Source of the DNA: Devosia ureilytica
GTDB lineage: Bacteria > Pseudomonadota > Alphaproteobacteria > Rhizobiales > Devosiaceae
Assembly (NCBI RefSeq): GCF_024273195.1
Contig: NZ_JAMZCU010000005.1
Coordinates: forward strand, 293,137 to 357,136
DNA: 64,000 nt
Direction: 5' to 3'
Part shown: piece after piece, positions 18,257-29,138 of the stretch
Layout of the letters: each line of letters begins with the position of its first letter
How positions within the stretch are numbered: position 1 is the stretch's first letter
Position numbers and translations under genes: made by a program
Notes under the pieces: model-generated
The model's database searches: none
Told to the model about the DNA's origin: nothing
The model's input: only the letters and a program-made list of their open reading frames with translations

Positions 18257-18402
18257 CACCATTTGCCTATTACGCGGTCAAGGCGAGGCGAAAATCTCGG
18301 AATGCGAGAACCGAAGCGCAGCGTGCATGAGCACGTGAGCATCGGAAGCGGAGTATTTTGGGATTTGCAGGCCGCCTTCACCGCAGGAAAAGGCAAATGG
18401 TG
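18257..18402. repeat. 146-bp stretch bounded by 12-base inverted repeats, touching tRNA-Val
   Basis: CACCATTTGCCT (18257-18268) and AGGCAAATGGTG (18391-18402) are perfect inverted repeats. The right arm overlaps the CCA end of the tRNA-Val gene. A near-copy of the left arm, CACCATCTGCCT, occurs about 94 bases earlier (18163-18174). No transposase is present. It may be a small non-autonomous element or a repeat that has settled at the tRNA 3' end. Confidence 0.5.
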
Positions 18403-18472
18403 GGAGTAACAAGGATTGAACTTGTGACCCTTCGCGTGTGAAGCGAATGCTCTCCCGCTGAGCTATACTCCC
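18398..18472 (-). tRNA. tRNA-Val (anticodon CAC)
   Basis: On the minus strand this folds as a standard tRNA. The acceptor stem is GGGAGTA/TACTCCC, the D-arm is AGCTCAGCGGGAGAGC, the anticodon stem-loop TTCGC-TTCACAC-GCGAA has anticodon CAC, and the T-arm contains GTTCAATCC. The discriminator is A and CCA is encoded (complement of 18398-18400). It reads codon GTG. Confidence 0.96.
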
Positions 18473-18516
18473 ATGTCGCCTGTGCCTGCGTGAGGACTTG
18501 GCGAACCGGTAAGAGA

Positions 18517-18591
18517 TGGTGGGCGTAACAAGGATCGAACTTGTGACCCCCTCGATGTCAACGAGGTGCTCTCCCGCTGAGCTATACGCCC
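18517..18591 (-). tRNA. tRNA-Val (anticodon GAC)
   Basis: This is the second valine tRNA on the minus strand, 44 bases upstream of the first. Acceptor stem GGGCGTA/TACGCCC, D-arm AGCTCAGCGGGAGAGC, anticodon stem-loop CCTCG-TTGACAT-CGAGG giving GAC, T-arm GTTCGATCC, encoded CCA. The D- and T-arm regions are nearly identical to the neighbour, so the pair arose by tandem duplication with anticodon change. Confidence 0.96.
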
Positions 18592-18742
18592 ATCTCTCCG
18601 GGCCGGACTGGCTGCGCCGTTCCGGTGGCGCGGATAGACCATAAAATCCCCGGTGGGGTCAAGAGCCAATCCGCAACCTGTGAATACTTGCCGCGCCAGC
18701 CCCGGAAATCTGCCTTTCCGTGACCCGCCGCAGCAGCGTTTC

Positions 18743-19102
18743 CTAGGCTGCCAGCAGCCGCTCGACTTCGTTGACCAGGTCTTTGAGGTGGAACGGCTTG
18801 GACAGCACCGAGGCATCCTTGGGCGCGTCGCTGTCCGGGTTAAGCGCCACGGCGGCAAAGCCGGTGATGAACATCACCTTGAGGTCCGGGTCGAGTTCGG
18901 TGGCGCGCCGCGCCAGTTCGATCCCGTCCATTTCGGGCATCACGATGTCCGAGAGCAGCAGCGAGAACGGCTCCTCGCGCAGCCGCTCATAGGCCGACAA
19001 GCCATTGTCGAACGACACCACCTCATATCCGGCGTTCTTGAGCGCCCGTGTCAGGAACTGGCGCATGTCATTGTCGTCTTCGGCGAGCAGGATTCGCTTC
19101 AT
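18743..19102 (-). CDS. cpdR: Single-domain response regulator CpdR
   Basis: This 119-residue receiver domain has no output domain. The acidic pocket is AEDDNDM, the phospho-acceptor Asp lies in LLLSDIVMPEMDG, the conserved Thr in MFITGFAAVALNPDS and the Lys in VLSKPFHLKDLVNEVE. This is a near-diagnostic match to alphaproteobacterial CpdR, the CckA-ChpT-controlled switch that, unphosphorylated, primes ClpXP for degradation of cell-cycle proteins. AGAGG precedes the ATG at 19102. It is divergent from the N-formylglutamate amidohydrolase gene. Confidence 0.94.
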   Translation of the reverse strand: MKRILLAEDDNDMRQFLTRALKNAGYEVVSFDNGLSAYERLREEPFSLLLSDIVMPEMDGIELARRATELDPDLKVMFITGFAAVALNPDSDAPKDASVLSKPFHLKDLVNEVERLLAA

Positions 19103-19218
19103 CAAATAACCTCTTGGGCAATGCCGGCGGCTGAGTCGGTGTTTGCGCCGATGTTTATGCCACCACGCCGCTTTCGCAACCGTTAGCTGGCCCTTGGCGC
19201 CGGTTTTCCGCGCTGTTC

Positions 19219-19248
19219 GCAAAAATGCGACAATATGGACATTTTTGC
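19219..19248. promoter_or_regulatory. Inverted repeat between cpdR and the amidohydrolase gene
   Basis: GCAAAAATG (19219-19227) and CATTTTTGC (19240-19248) are perfect 9-base arms with a 12-base spacer, in the 214-base divergent intergenic region. Its length and position fit an operator for a dimeric regulator, or a hairpin in the leader of one of the genes. No known consensus is recognised. Confidence 0.45.
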
Positions 19249-19316
19249 CGCCACGGGCGAGAATTGCTCCAACAAATCACCTTGGCGGGTAAAACCGCTG
19301 TATCGGGGGAACCTGC

Positions 19317-20213
19317 GTGCGGTCCGACTATTGGGATCAACCAGCATTCGAGACGATCCGGCCACGACGCCTTGTCGCGCCCGTCGTGTTCAACTCGCCC
19401 CACTCGGGCCGGGTCTATCCCGAGCGGTTCCTTGCCATGGCGCGGCTCGATCATCTCTCGATCCGCCAGTCCGAAGATGCCTTCGTCGATGAATTGTTTT
19501 CCCGCGCGCCCCACCTCGGCGCGCCGCTCCTGCGCGCGCATTTCCCCCGCGCCTATCTCGACGTCAATCGCGAACCCTGGGAACTCGATCCCACCATGTT
19601 CACCGAGCCGCTTTCGGATCGGTTCAACACCACCTCGCCCCGCGTTGCCGCCGGGCTCGGCACGCTGGCCCGGGTCGTAGCCGAGAACAAGCCGATCTAT
19701 CGCGAGCGGCTGACCCTGGAAGACGCCCGCATGCGCATTGAGGGCATTTATCACCCCTATCACGCAGCGCTGCAGAAGCTCCTGTCCGAATCCATGGCCA
19801 GCTTTGGCCTCGCCGTGCTGATCGATTGCCATTCCATGCCGCGCCTGGGCCGCCACGGTGAACGCGCCACCCCCGACATCGTCCTGGGGGATCGCTATGG
19901 CACCACCTGCGCCGCCCCGCTGGTCGATCTGGTGGAAACGGTCTTTACCGCCGCCGGACTCCGGGTGGCGCGCAACCGCCCCTATGCTGGCGGCTTTTGC
20001 ACCCGCGCTTATGGCCGGCCCCAGCATGGGGTCCATGCCCTGCAGATCGAAATCAGCCGCCATCTGTATATGAACGAGGTGACGCTGGAAAAACATGCAG
20101 GCTTTGACGCCATCAAGACCCTGATGGAGCGCCTGATCCTCACCCTGATCGGGCTCGACCTCGTCTCGCTGGCCGGCATCGCCACTGCGCCCGAACAGGC
20201 CGCGGCCGAGTAA
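19317..20213 (+). CDS. N-formylglutamate amidohydrolase family protein
   Basis: A 298-residue zinc-dependent hydrolase. FNSPHSGRVYPERF at the N-terminus, VNREPWELDP and the metal-binding LIDCHSMPR are characteristic of the N-formylglutamate amidohydrolase family (last step of one histidine-degradation route). The C-terminal part HGVHALQIEISRHLYMNE also fits. No hut genes are nearby, so the substrate may differ. The start is GTG at 19317, with GGGGGA 6 bases upstream. The association with cpdR and hisN is one I recall from other rhizobial-type genomes. Confidence 0.9.
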   Translation: MRSDYWDQPAFETIRPRRLVAPVVFNSPHSGRVYPERFLAMARLDHLSIRQSEDAFVDELFSRAPHLGAPLLRAHFPRAYLDVNREPWELDPTMFTEPLSDRFNTTSPRVAAGLGTLARVVAENKPIYRERLTLEDARMRIEGIYHPYHAALQKLLSESMASFGLAVLIDCHSMPRLGRHGERATPDIVLGDRYGTTCAAPLVDLVETVFTAAGLRVARNRPYAGGFCTRAYGRPQHGVHALQIEISRHLYMNEVTLEKHAGFDAIKTLMERLILTLIGLDLVSLAGIATAPEQAAAE

Positions 20214-20224
20214 CATTCCAAACT

Positions 20225-20253
20225 AAAAAGGGGCCGTCCCCAAAGACGGCCCC
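20225..20253 (-). terminator. Intrinsic terminator of the minus-strand sRNA
   Basis: A perfect 9-base-pair GC-rich stem (20230-20238 with 20245-20253) with a 6-base loop is followed on the minus strand by five T residues (20225-20229). The plus strand lacks a T tract, so the terminator works leftwards. Confidence 0.85.
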
Positions 20254-20310
20254 AGTCAAGGGAGGAACGATGTTTACCGGACGCGGCGGCCTAGGCCGAA
20301 AGTCCGGTAA
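20225..20310 (-). ncRNA. Small RNA of suhB/mmgR type, antisense-oriented upstream of hisN
   Basis: Reading the minus strand, three parts appear in order. First is a 5' hairpin with arms ACCGGAC (20302-20308) and GTCCGGT (20276-20282) enclosing the self-complementary CGGCCTAGGCCG. Second is an unpaired stretch with TTCCTCCCTTGAC, a classic anti-Shine-Dalgarno seed. Third is a terminator GGGGCCGTC-TTTGGG-GACGGCCCC followed by TTTTT. The layout and location, upstream of and opposite to an inositol-monophosphatase-family gene, match the alphaproteobacterial suhB RNA (MmgR in Sinorhizobium). The family is assigned from memory of its layout. The 5' end is approximate; a possible TACAGT -10 would put it near 20328. 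Confidence 0.72.
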
Positions 20311-20530
20311 CGCACCATGCCCCTTCCCGATGACTGTATTTTCGCCGCCCCACAAGCGCGAACCGCGAAATGCACAGCAGATCAAACCGGTCTTGTTGCA
20401 AAAATGAATCAGAACAGACACAGCATCGTCAACGTGTTGCGCCCCACAATTGAGCGTCAACCTTCCGTGTACTTCCATTATCCGCCGTGCCATCAACGCC
20501 TTACCACTGCCCACGCCCGAAAGACCCGCC

Positions 20531-21325
20531 ATGAACGCCCCTGAGATTGACTTTTCTCGCGTCGAGACCACCTTGCGCGCCGCTGGCGAGGCTGCAGCCC
20601 GGCTGACCCTGCCACTGTTTCGCACGCCGCTCAGTGTCGACAACAAGCTGGCCGGCGGTTTTGACCCGGTCACCGAGGCCGACAAGGGCGCCGAAACCGC
20701 CATCCGCGCCGTCATCGCCGAGGCTTTCCCCGATCACGCCATCATTGGCGAGGAGTGGGGCACAACCGGGGCGAGCCGTTACAGCTGGATCATCGACCCG
20801 GTGGATGGCACCCGCGCCTTCATTTCTGGCGCCCCGGTCTGGGGCACGCTGATCGGATTTGCCGTGGATGGGGTGGCCGTGGCTGGCCTGATGAGTCAGC
20901 CCTTCATCGGCGAGGAATTCCTGGCCGTGCCCGGTCGCTCAAGCTATCGGCGCGGCGACATCCATATCGCCAATCGCACCAGCGGCCAGACTGAGCTGGG
21001 GGCCTGCCGCGTCTTCACCACCACGCCCAACCTGTTCAAGGGCGATCACTGGAACAAGTGGCTGGCAATCGAGACGGCAACGCGCCTGCAACGCTTCGGC
21101 ATGGATTGCTATGGCTATGCATTGTTGGCCGCCGGCCAGGCGGACCTGGTGATCGAACCTTCGCTCAACACCTATGACATCGCGGCCCTTGTCCCGATCA
21201 TCCGCGAAGCCGGTGGCGCCATCGCCTGCTGGGACGGCTCCGAGCCCAGCGGCGGCGGCAATGTTGTGGCCGCCGCAACGCCCGACTTGCTGGCTCAGGC
21301 CCTCGACCTCATCAACGCGGCCTGA
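20531..21325 (+). CDS. hisN: Inositol monophosphatase-family phosphatase, probable histidinol-phosphatase
   Basis: A 264-residue Mg-dependent phosphatase. Motifs are the metal-binding GEEWG (about residue 72), IIDPVDGTRAFISGAPVWG, and YDIAALVPIIREAGG with the third metal Asp. The segment KLAGGFDPVTEADKGAE and the PVWGTLIGF region fit the HisN group, which removes phosphate from histidinol phosphate, rather than SuhB. The ATG at 20531 begins the conserved part; an in-frame upstream ATG at 20450 gives an unlikely N-terminus. Confidence 0.85.
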   Translation: MNAPEIDFSRVETTLRAAGEAAARLTLPLFRTPLSVDNKLAGGFDPVTEADKGAETAIRAVIAEAFPDHAIIGEEWGTTGASRYSWIIDPVDGTRAFISGAPVWGTLIGFAVDGVAVAGLMSQPFIGEEFLAVPGRSSYRRGDIHIANRTSGQTELGACRVFTTTPNLFKGDHWNKWLAIETATRLQRFGMDCYGYALLAAGQADLVIEPSLNTYDIAALVPIIREAGGAIACWDGSEPSGGGNVVAAATPDLLAQALDLINAA

Positions 21326-21410
21326 CCCGGCCCTGGGACCAATCGCCATGCAGGCCAGGCCCAGCCGGAAATGTCGGCTTTTCGCCGGTCCAACGAAACG
21401 GTGAAATGAT

Positions 21411-22418
21411 CTAGCTGCTCTGCTGGGTGATGAAGGCGTCAAAGGCCGCCAGCACCTGGCCGCGCACATTGTCATTTTCCATGAACATCTCGTGGCGCGA
21501 TCCGGCGATCACCATGTGTCGCCCCGTGCGCAGGCGCAGGCCCAGATGCTCGATGGCCGGGGTCGAGACGATCTGATCGCGCGCGGCCGCCAGGATCAGC
21601 AGTGGAATGCGGATTTCGCCCGCAAAGCGCTCCCGCCGCGTGTCCAGCATCGCCCGCATGGCCGCGGCCAGCCAGCGAAAGCTGGGCGAGCCGAGATAGA
21701 GACCATCATCGGCCCGCACGGTCTCGACCATGCGCTTGTAGCGCAGCATGTCCGAGGTCAACGGATTGTCGGGATACATCGCCTCGTCCGGCCGCCGGTC
21801 CCCCTTGCGCTTGAGTGGCAGCTTGCCCAGGCCAAGGAAGCTTGCGGTCTCCGCAATCATGGCCCAGCGGCTCAGGCTCTCGTCCATGCCATGCAGCCCC
21901 ACCATGGGCGCGCTAAGGAAGACGCGGTCGAACATCATCCGGTCGCGGGTCGTGGCAACAAGGCTGGCGAGCCCTCCCATGGAATGCCCCACCAGATAGA
22001 ACGGGCCCGGACAATCGGGCAAAAGAATATCGGCGTGAAAGCTCCTCAGGTCCGTCCAGTAATCCTCGAACCGGTCGACATAGCCCACCGTTGGATCGCC
22101 GATCAGCCGGTCCGATCCGCCCTGGCCGCGCCAGTCGAACGTTGCCACCGCAAAGCCGCGCCGCCGGAAGTCGGCCACGGTCTCGAAATATTTCTCGATA
22201 TATTCGGTGCGCCCCTGCACCAGGCAAATGGTGCCACGCTGCGGGCCTTCCGACTTCAGCCAGCGCGCATAGCGCAGCCGCACCTTGTCCGATGTGGTGA
22301 AATATCCCACCCGCGCGCCCTCGGGCACGGGATTGGTCGGGATGGAGACCAGCTTTGGTCCATTGGGTTCGACTTGGGTGGTCAAATCAGCGCCTCGTGC
22401 CTTCACTGCGGCGACCAT
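21411..22418 (-). CDS. Alpha/beta hydrolase (lysophospholipase/monoacylglycerol lipase type)
   Basis: About 335 residues. The signatures are CLVQGRTEYIEKYFETV (oxyanion region), FDWRGQGGS, nucleophile motif GHSMGG, a late Asp in AAARDQIVST and the His in SRHEMF; this is the PldB-like hydrolase_4 family. The start is uncertain. The ATG at 22418 lacks a Shine-Dalgarno and lies only 22 bases after a terminator stem; a TTG at 22385 has GAGG upstream. Proposing a still longer reading would put the terminator inside the coding region. The stop overlaps a GTGAAATGATCTA repeat end. It probably acts on acylglycerols or lysophospholipids. Confidence 0.87.
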   Translation of the reverse strand: MVAAVKARGADLTTQVEPNGPKLVSIPTNPVPEGARVGYFTTSDKVRLRYARWLKSEGPQRGTICLVQGRTEYIEKYFETVADFRRRGFAVATFDWRGQGGSDRLIGDPTVGYVDRFEDYWTDLRSFHADILLPDCPGPFYLVGHSMGGLASLVATTRDRMMFDRVFLSAPMVGLHGMDESLSRWAMIAETASFLGLGKLPLKRKGDRRPDEAMYPDNPLTSDMLRYKRMVETVRADDGLYLGSPSFRWLAAAMRAMLDTRRERFAGEIRIPLLILAAARDQIVSTPAIEHLGLRLRTGRHMVIAGSRHEMFMENDNVRGQVLAAFDAFITQQSS

Positions 22419-22428
22419 AGGCGGGCCC

Positions 22429-22471
22429 GGTAAAAAAAGAAAAGCCAGCAACCGGAAGGTCGCTGGCTTTT
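22429..22471 (-). terminator. Strong leftward intrinsic terminator
   Basis: AAAAGCCAGC (22440-22449) pairs with GCTGGCTTTT (22462-22471). On the minus strand the stem is followed by TTTTCTTTTTTT. The last T is only about 12 bases before the proposed hydrolase start. Confidence 0.87.
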
Positions 22472-22600
22472 CGGGTCTGCGCGGCTCCATGCGGGGGGCG
22501 GGTTGATGGAGCCGTCAGGGCGTGAACTCCCGAACCGGATCACTCCGGTCGCGTCCACATGTCCCGTTCTATCCCGGCGCACCTGAACCGGGCCGGACCC
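22429..22600 (-). ncRNA. Candidate structured RNA (sRNA or attenuator leader) before the hydrolase gene
   Basis: The minus strand shows three hairpins in a row: ACCGGA-GTGA-TCCGGT (22534-22549); GGCTCCAT (22506-22513) with ATGGAGCC (22483-22490) around a C-rich loop containing CCCGCCCCCCGC; and a 10-base-pair terminator with an uninterrupted U-rich tail. The terminator loop contains TCCGGT, complementary to the ACCGGA of the first hairpin. No protein frame with good features covers it. It could be a free sRNA with an anti-Shine-Dalgarno loop, or a leader that conditionally terminates before the hydrolase gene. The family is not recognised, and the 5' end is a guess. Confidence 0.5.
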
Positions 22601-22604
22601 ATGT

Positions 22605-22630
22605 GTTCATCTCGCGTTCATCTCTCGTTC
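22605..22630. promoter_or_regulatory. Three phased GTTC repeats (GTTC-N7-GTTC-N7-GTTC)
   Basis: GTTC occurs at 22605-22608, 22616-22619 and 22627-22630, each followed by ATC. GTTC-N7-GTTC is the LexA (SOS) box of alphaproteobacteria, and here two boxes overlap. The 11-base phasing would also fit an OmpR/PhoB-type regulator. The site is 19 bases before the hsp20 heat-shock promoter and near the likely 5' end of the leftward structured RNA. Confidence 0.5.
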
Positions 22631-22648
22631 ATCAACGCGATCCTGGCC

Positions 22649-22676
22649 CTTGAACCGGCCCCGGCCTCACCTACAT
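22649..22676 (+). promoter_or_regulatory. Candidate heat-shock (RpoH) promoter of hsp20
   Basis: CTTGAA (22649-22654) and CTACAT (22671-22676) are separated by 16 bases, resembling the sigma-32 type promoter of alphaproteobacteria (CTTGAA ... CCYATnT). It would start transcription near 22683 and give a leader of about 100 bases, which is the size needed for the ROSE element. Confidence 0.6.
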
Positions 22677-22683
22677 CAATGCT

Positions 22684-22784
22684 GTCCGCCGGCTACCCGG
22701 GGACACTGGTCACGTCGCTCGCCAGCTAAGGGAGCGTCACGGACCGGAATTGAAACCACGTTGCTCACTGGAGAATGTGACATG
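22684..22784 (+). promoter_or_regulatory. ROSE-type RNA thermometer in the hsp20 leader
   Basis: Immediately before the start codon, ACGTT-(G)-CTC (22758-22766) pairs with GAG-AATGT (22771-22778) around the loop ACTG, leaving one bulged G. This hides the Shine-Dalgarno GGAG (22770-22773) in a weak stem. The TTGCT box with a G opposite nothing is the hallmark of ROSE elements, which melt on heating and release the ribosome site of small heat-shock genes. Leader length (about 100 bases) and gene context agree. Confidence 0.82.
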
Positions 22785-23237
22785 CAAACCATTGATTTTT
22801 CACCCTATTACCGTTCGACCGTCGGCTTTGACCGGCTGTTCAACCGCCTCGACACCCTGGGCGCTCAGGAAACCAAGACCTATCCGCCCTACAATATCGA
22901 GCGCACCGGCGACGATACCTACCGCATCTCCATCGCCGTAGCCGGTTTTTCCAACGGCGACATCGCCGTGGAAACCAAGGAAAACAGCCTGGTCGTAAAG
23001 GGCGCCAAGCCCGCCGAAACTGTTGATGGCAAACGCGAATTTCTGCATCGCGGCATCGCCGAGCGCGCCTTTGAGCTGCGCTTCCAGCTGGCCGACTATG
23101 TCGAAGTTCAGGGCGCCGTCCTCGAAAATGGCCTTCTCCATCTCGAACTGAAGCGCGAGCTGCCCGAGAGCAAAAAGGCCCGCACCATCCAGATCAATGG
23201 CGGCACTGCCACCATCGAGGACAAGTCGGTCAACTAA
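22782..23237 (+). CDS. Small heat-shock protein, Hsp20/IbpA family
   Basis: A 151-residue alpha-crystallin-domain chaperone. The start MQTIDFSPYYRSTVGFDRLF is typical of rhizobial class A sHsps. The domain (about residues 35-130) contains YNIERTGDDTYRISIAVAGF, FLHRGIAERAFELRFQLADY and ENGLLHLELKRELPE. It holds unfolding proteins in the cytosol during heat stress. Expression is predicted to be controlled by RpoH (promoter at 22649) and by the ROSE thermometer. A rho-independent terminator follows at 23266, so it is monocistronic. Confidence 0.95.
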   Translation: MQTIDFSPYYRSTVGFDRLFNRLDTLGAQETKTYPPYNIERTGDDTYRISIAVAGFSNGDIAVETKENSLVVKGAKPAETVDGKREFLHRGIAERAFELRFQLADYVEVQGAVLENGLLHLELKRELPESKKARTIQINGGTATIEDKSVN

Positions 23238-23265
23238 GCCCGGTGCTTGCCAAAAAACGACGAGG

Positions 23266-23292
23266 GCGCGGTCCATGAGACCGCGCTTTTTT
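23266..23292 (+). terminator. Intrinsic terminator of hsp20
   Basis: GCGCGGTC (23266-23273) and GACCGCGC (23279-23286) form a perfect 8-base-pair stem with a 5-base loop, followed by TTTTTT. Confidence 0.93.
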
Positions 23293-23385
23293 GTTTCCGC
23301 CGGAACGACTCCCCGCCCGGCCAGTTGAAGACCCAAGCGGCATTGCCGCCTCCACCCTTCAACTCCAGCAGCAGAACAGGTCCCG

Positions 23386-23859
23386 ATGAAAACCCCATCC
23401 GTCGCCCTCAAGGCCAATGCGAAATCCACCGTCATCGACGTGCTCAATGCCCGACTGGCAGATAGTATTGATCTCGCACTCTCGACCAAGCAGGCCCATT
23501 GGAACCTCAAGGGCCCCAATTTCATCGCCGTCCACGAAATGCTCGATCCCATGCGTGCCGCCATCGACAATCATGTCGATGTCATCGCCGAGCGCATCGC
23601 CCAGCTCGACGGCACCCCGCTCGGCACCAGCCAGGTTATCGCCAAGGCCACCAACCTTGAGGCCTATCCCACTGATATCAAGAAAGTGCCGGATCACCTC
23701 GCGGCCCTGGCAGACCGCTTCGGCAAGCTCGCCAATCAGGTGCGCGAAGATATCGACACCACCGACGAAGCAGGCGACGCGGACAGCGCCGACATTTTGA
23801 CCGCGTTTTCGCGCGATCTCGACAAGAACCTGTGGTTCATCAAATCGCATCTCGAATAG
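23386..23859 (+). CDS. dps: DNA-protecting ferritin-like protein Dps
   Basis: A 157-residue four-helix protein. The ferroxidase-centre residues lie in KQAHWNLKGPNFIAVHEMLD and IDNHVDVIAERIAQLDG, and the end is FSRDLDKNLWFIKSHLE, all typical of Dps. It forms dodecamers that store iron and shield DNA during oxidative stress. An AGG lies upstream of ATG 23386. It has its own terminator and sits between hsp20 and gltB, a small stress-gene cluster. Confidence 0.96.
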   Translation: MKTPSVALKANAKSTVIDVLNARLADSIDLALSTKQAHWNLKGPNFIAVHEMLDPMRAAIDNHVDVIAERIAQLDGTPLGTSQVIAKATNLEAYPTDIKKVPDHLAALADRFGKLANQVREDIDTTDEAGDADSADILTAFSRDLDKNLWFIKSHLE

Positions 23860-23884
23860 GACTATTCGTCACTTGACGGCAATA

Positions 23885-23917
23885 AGGGCGCTCCATCGGG
23901 GCGCCCTGTCTGTTTTT
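23885..23917 (+). terminator. Intrinsic terminator of dps
   Basis: AGGGCGC and GGCGCCCT form a GC-rich hairpin at about 23885-23907, followed by GTCTGTTTTT. Confidence 0.8.
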
Positions 23918-24047
23918 GGCCTCGATTTCCTACACTTTCCTATAGGTTTTGCGTCAAAGTCCTATTTTTTGTGTCCGAACAGCGGCAAAATCGCTTGCCC
24001 CTAGTTTTGAATTATGCAAATGTGCCTCTCGTTAGGGCAGTGTCTCT

Positions 24048-24280
24048 GTCCTATCTGACGCGCCGTCCCGCTCTCCGCGGTCAGCGGCGCACGCTGGTCC
24101 GGCTGGACCGCTAGTCGATAGCGGAAACGGACAGGCGGAGCTAACATAGGTCGATAGGACTTCTTTGAAGGACATTCGACCCAAGCTCGAATTATGAGCG
24201 GCCATTTGGATGCAGTGCCGCTCCCCACGCATGGACGCGAAGTTGCTCATTCGAGCCGTACTGTGTAGTACGACCCGGCT
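24048..24280 (+). promoter_or_regulatory. Highly folded leader region upstream of gltB
   Basis: The 537-base gap before gltB contains nested inverted repeats. GTCCTATC (24048-24055) with GATAGGAC (24153-24160) could close a multibranch structure enclosing GCGCCG/CGGCGC (24060-24065, 24085-24090), GGTCC-GGCT-GGACC (24096-24109) and CCGCTA-GTCGA-TAGCGG (24108-24124). Next come GCTCGAAT (24185-24192) with ATTCGAGC (24249-24256), extended by GAGC/GCTC, and CGTACT-GTGT-AGTACG (24257-24272). No known riboswitch consensus is seen. It is either a cis-acting leader of gltBD or a separate ncRNA; the transcription start is not identified. Confidence 0.5.
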
Positions 24281-24396
24281 GAACACTGCGCCCCAAGAGG
24301 ACAATATGCATCCGCCCCGCCGGCTCGCCGGCAACACCAGGATGCGCGAATAGAGCAACAGCCCGACAAGCGGGCCGAACAGAACGAGGTTGAGCC

Positions 24397-29127
<4,731 letters not shown>

Positions 29128-29138
29128 GGGAGAAAAGC

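Noticed and set aside
18049..18396. Hypothetical 115-residue frame on the minus strand between the repeat and tRNA-Val
   Set aside because: It lies wholly inside repeated intergenic DNA. Similar translations recur as spurious hypothetical proteins, and no Shine-Dalgarno or domain is visible.
20270..20407. A 45-codon open frame with a very good Shine-Dalgarno (GGGAGGAACG before ATG)
   Set aside because: The purine tract is the reverse complement of the CCTCCC seed of the minus-strand sRNA, and the frame covers that RNA's 5' hairpin. The composition is not protein-like.
22419..22490. Longer hydrolase start at 22490
   Set aside because: It would place a strong intrinsic terminator inside the coding region and give an N-terminus unlike the family.
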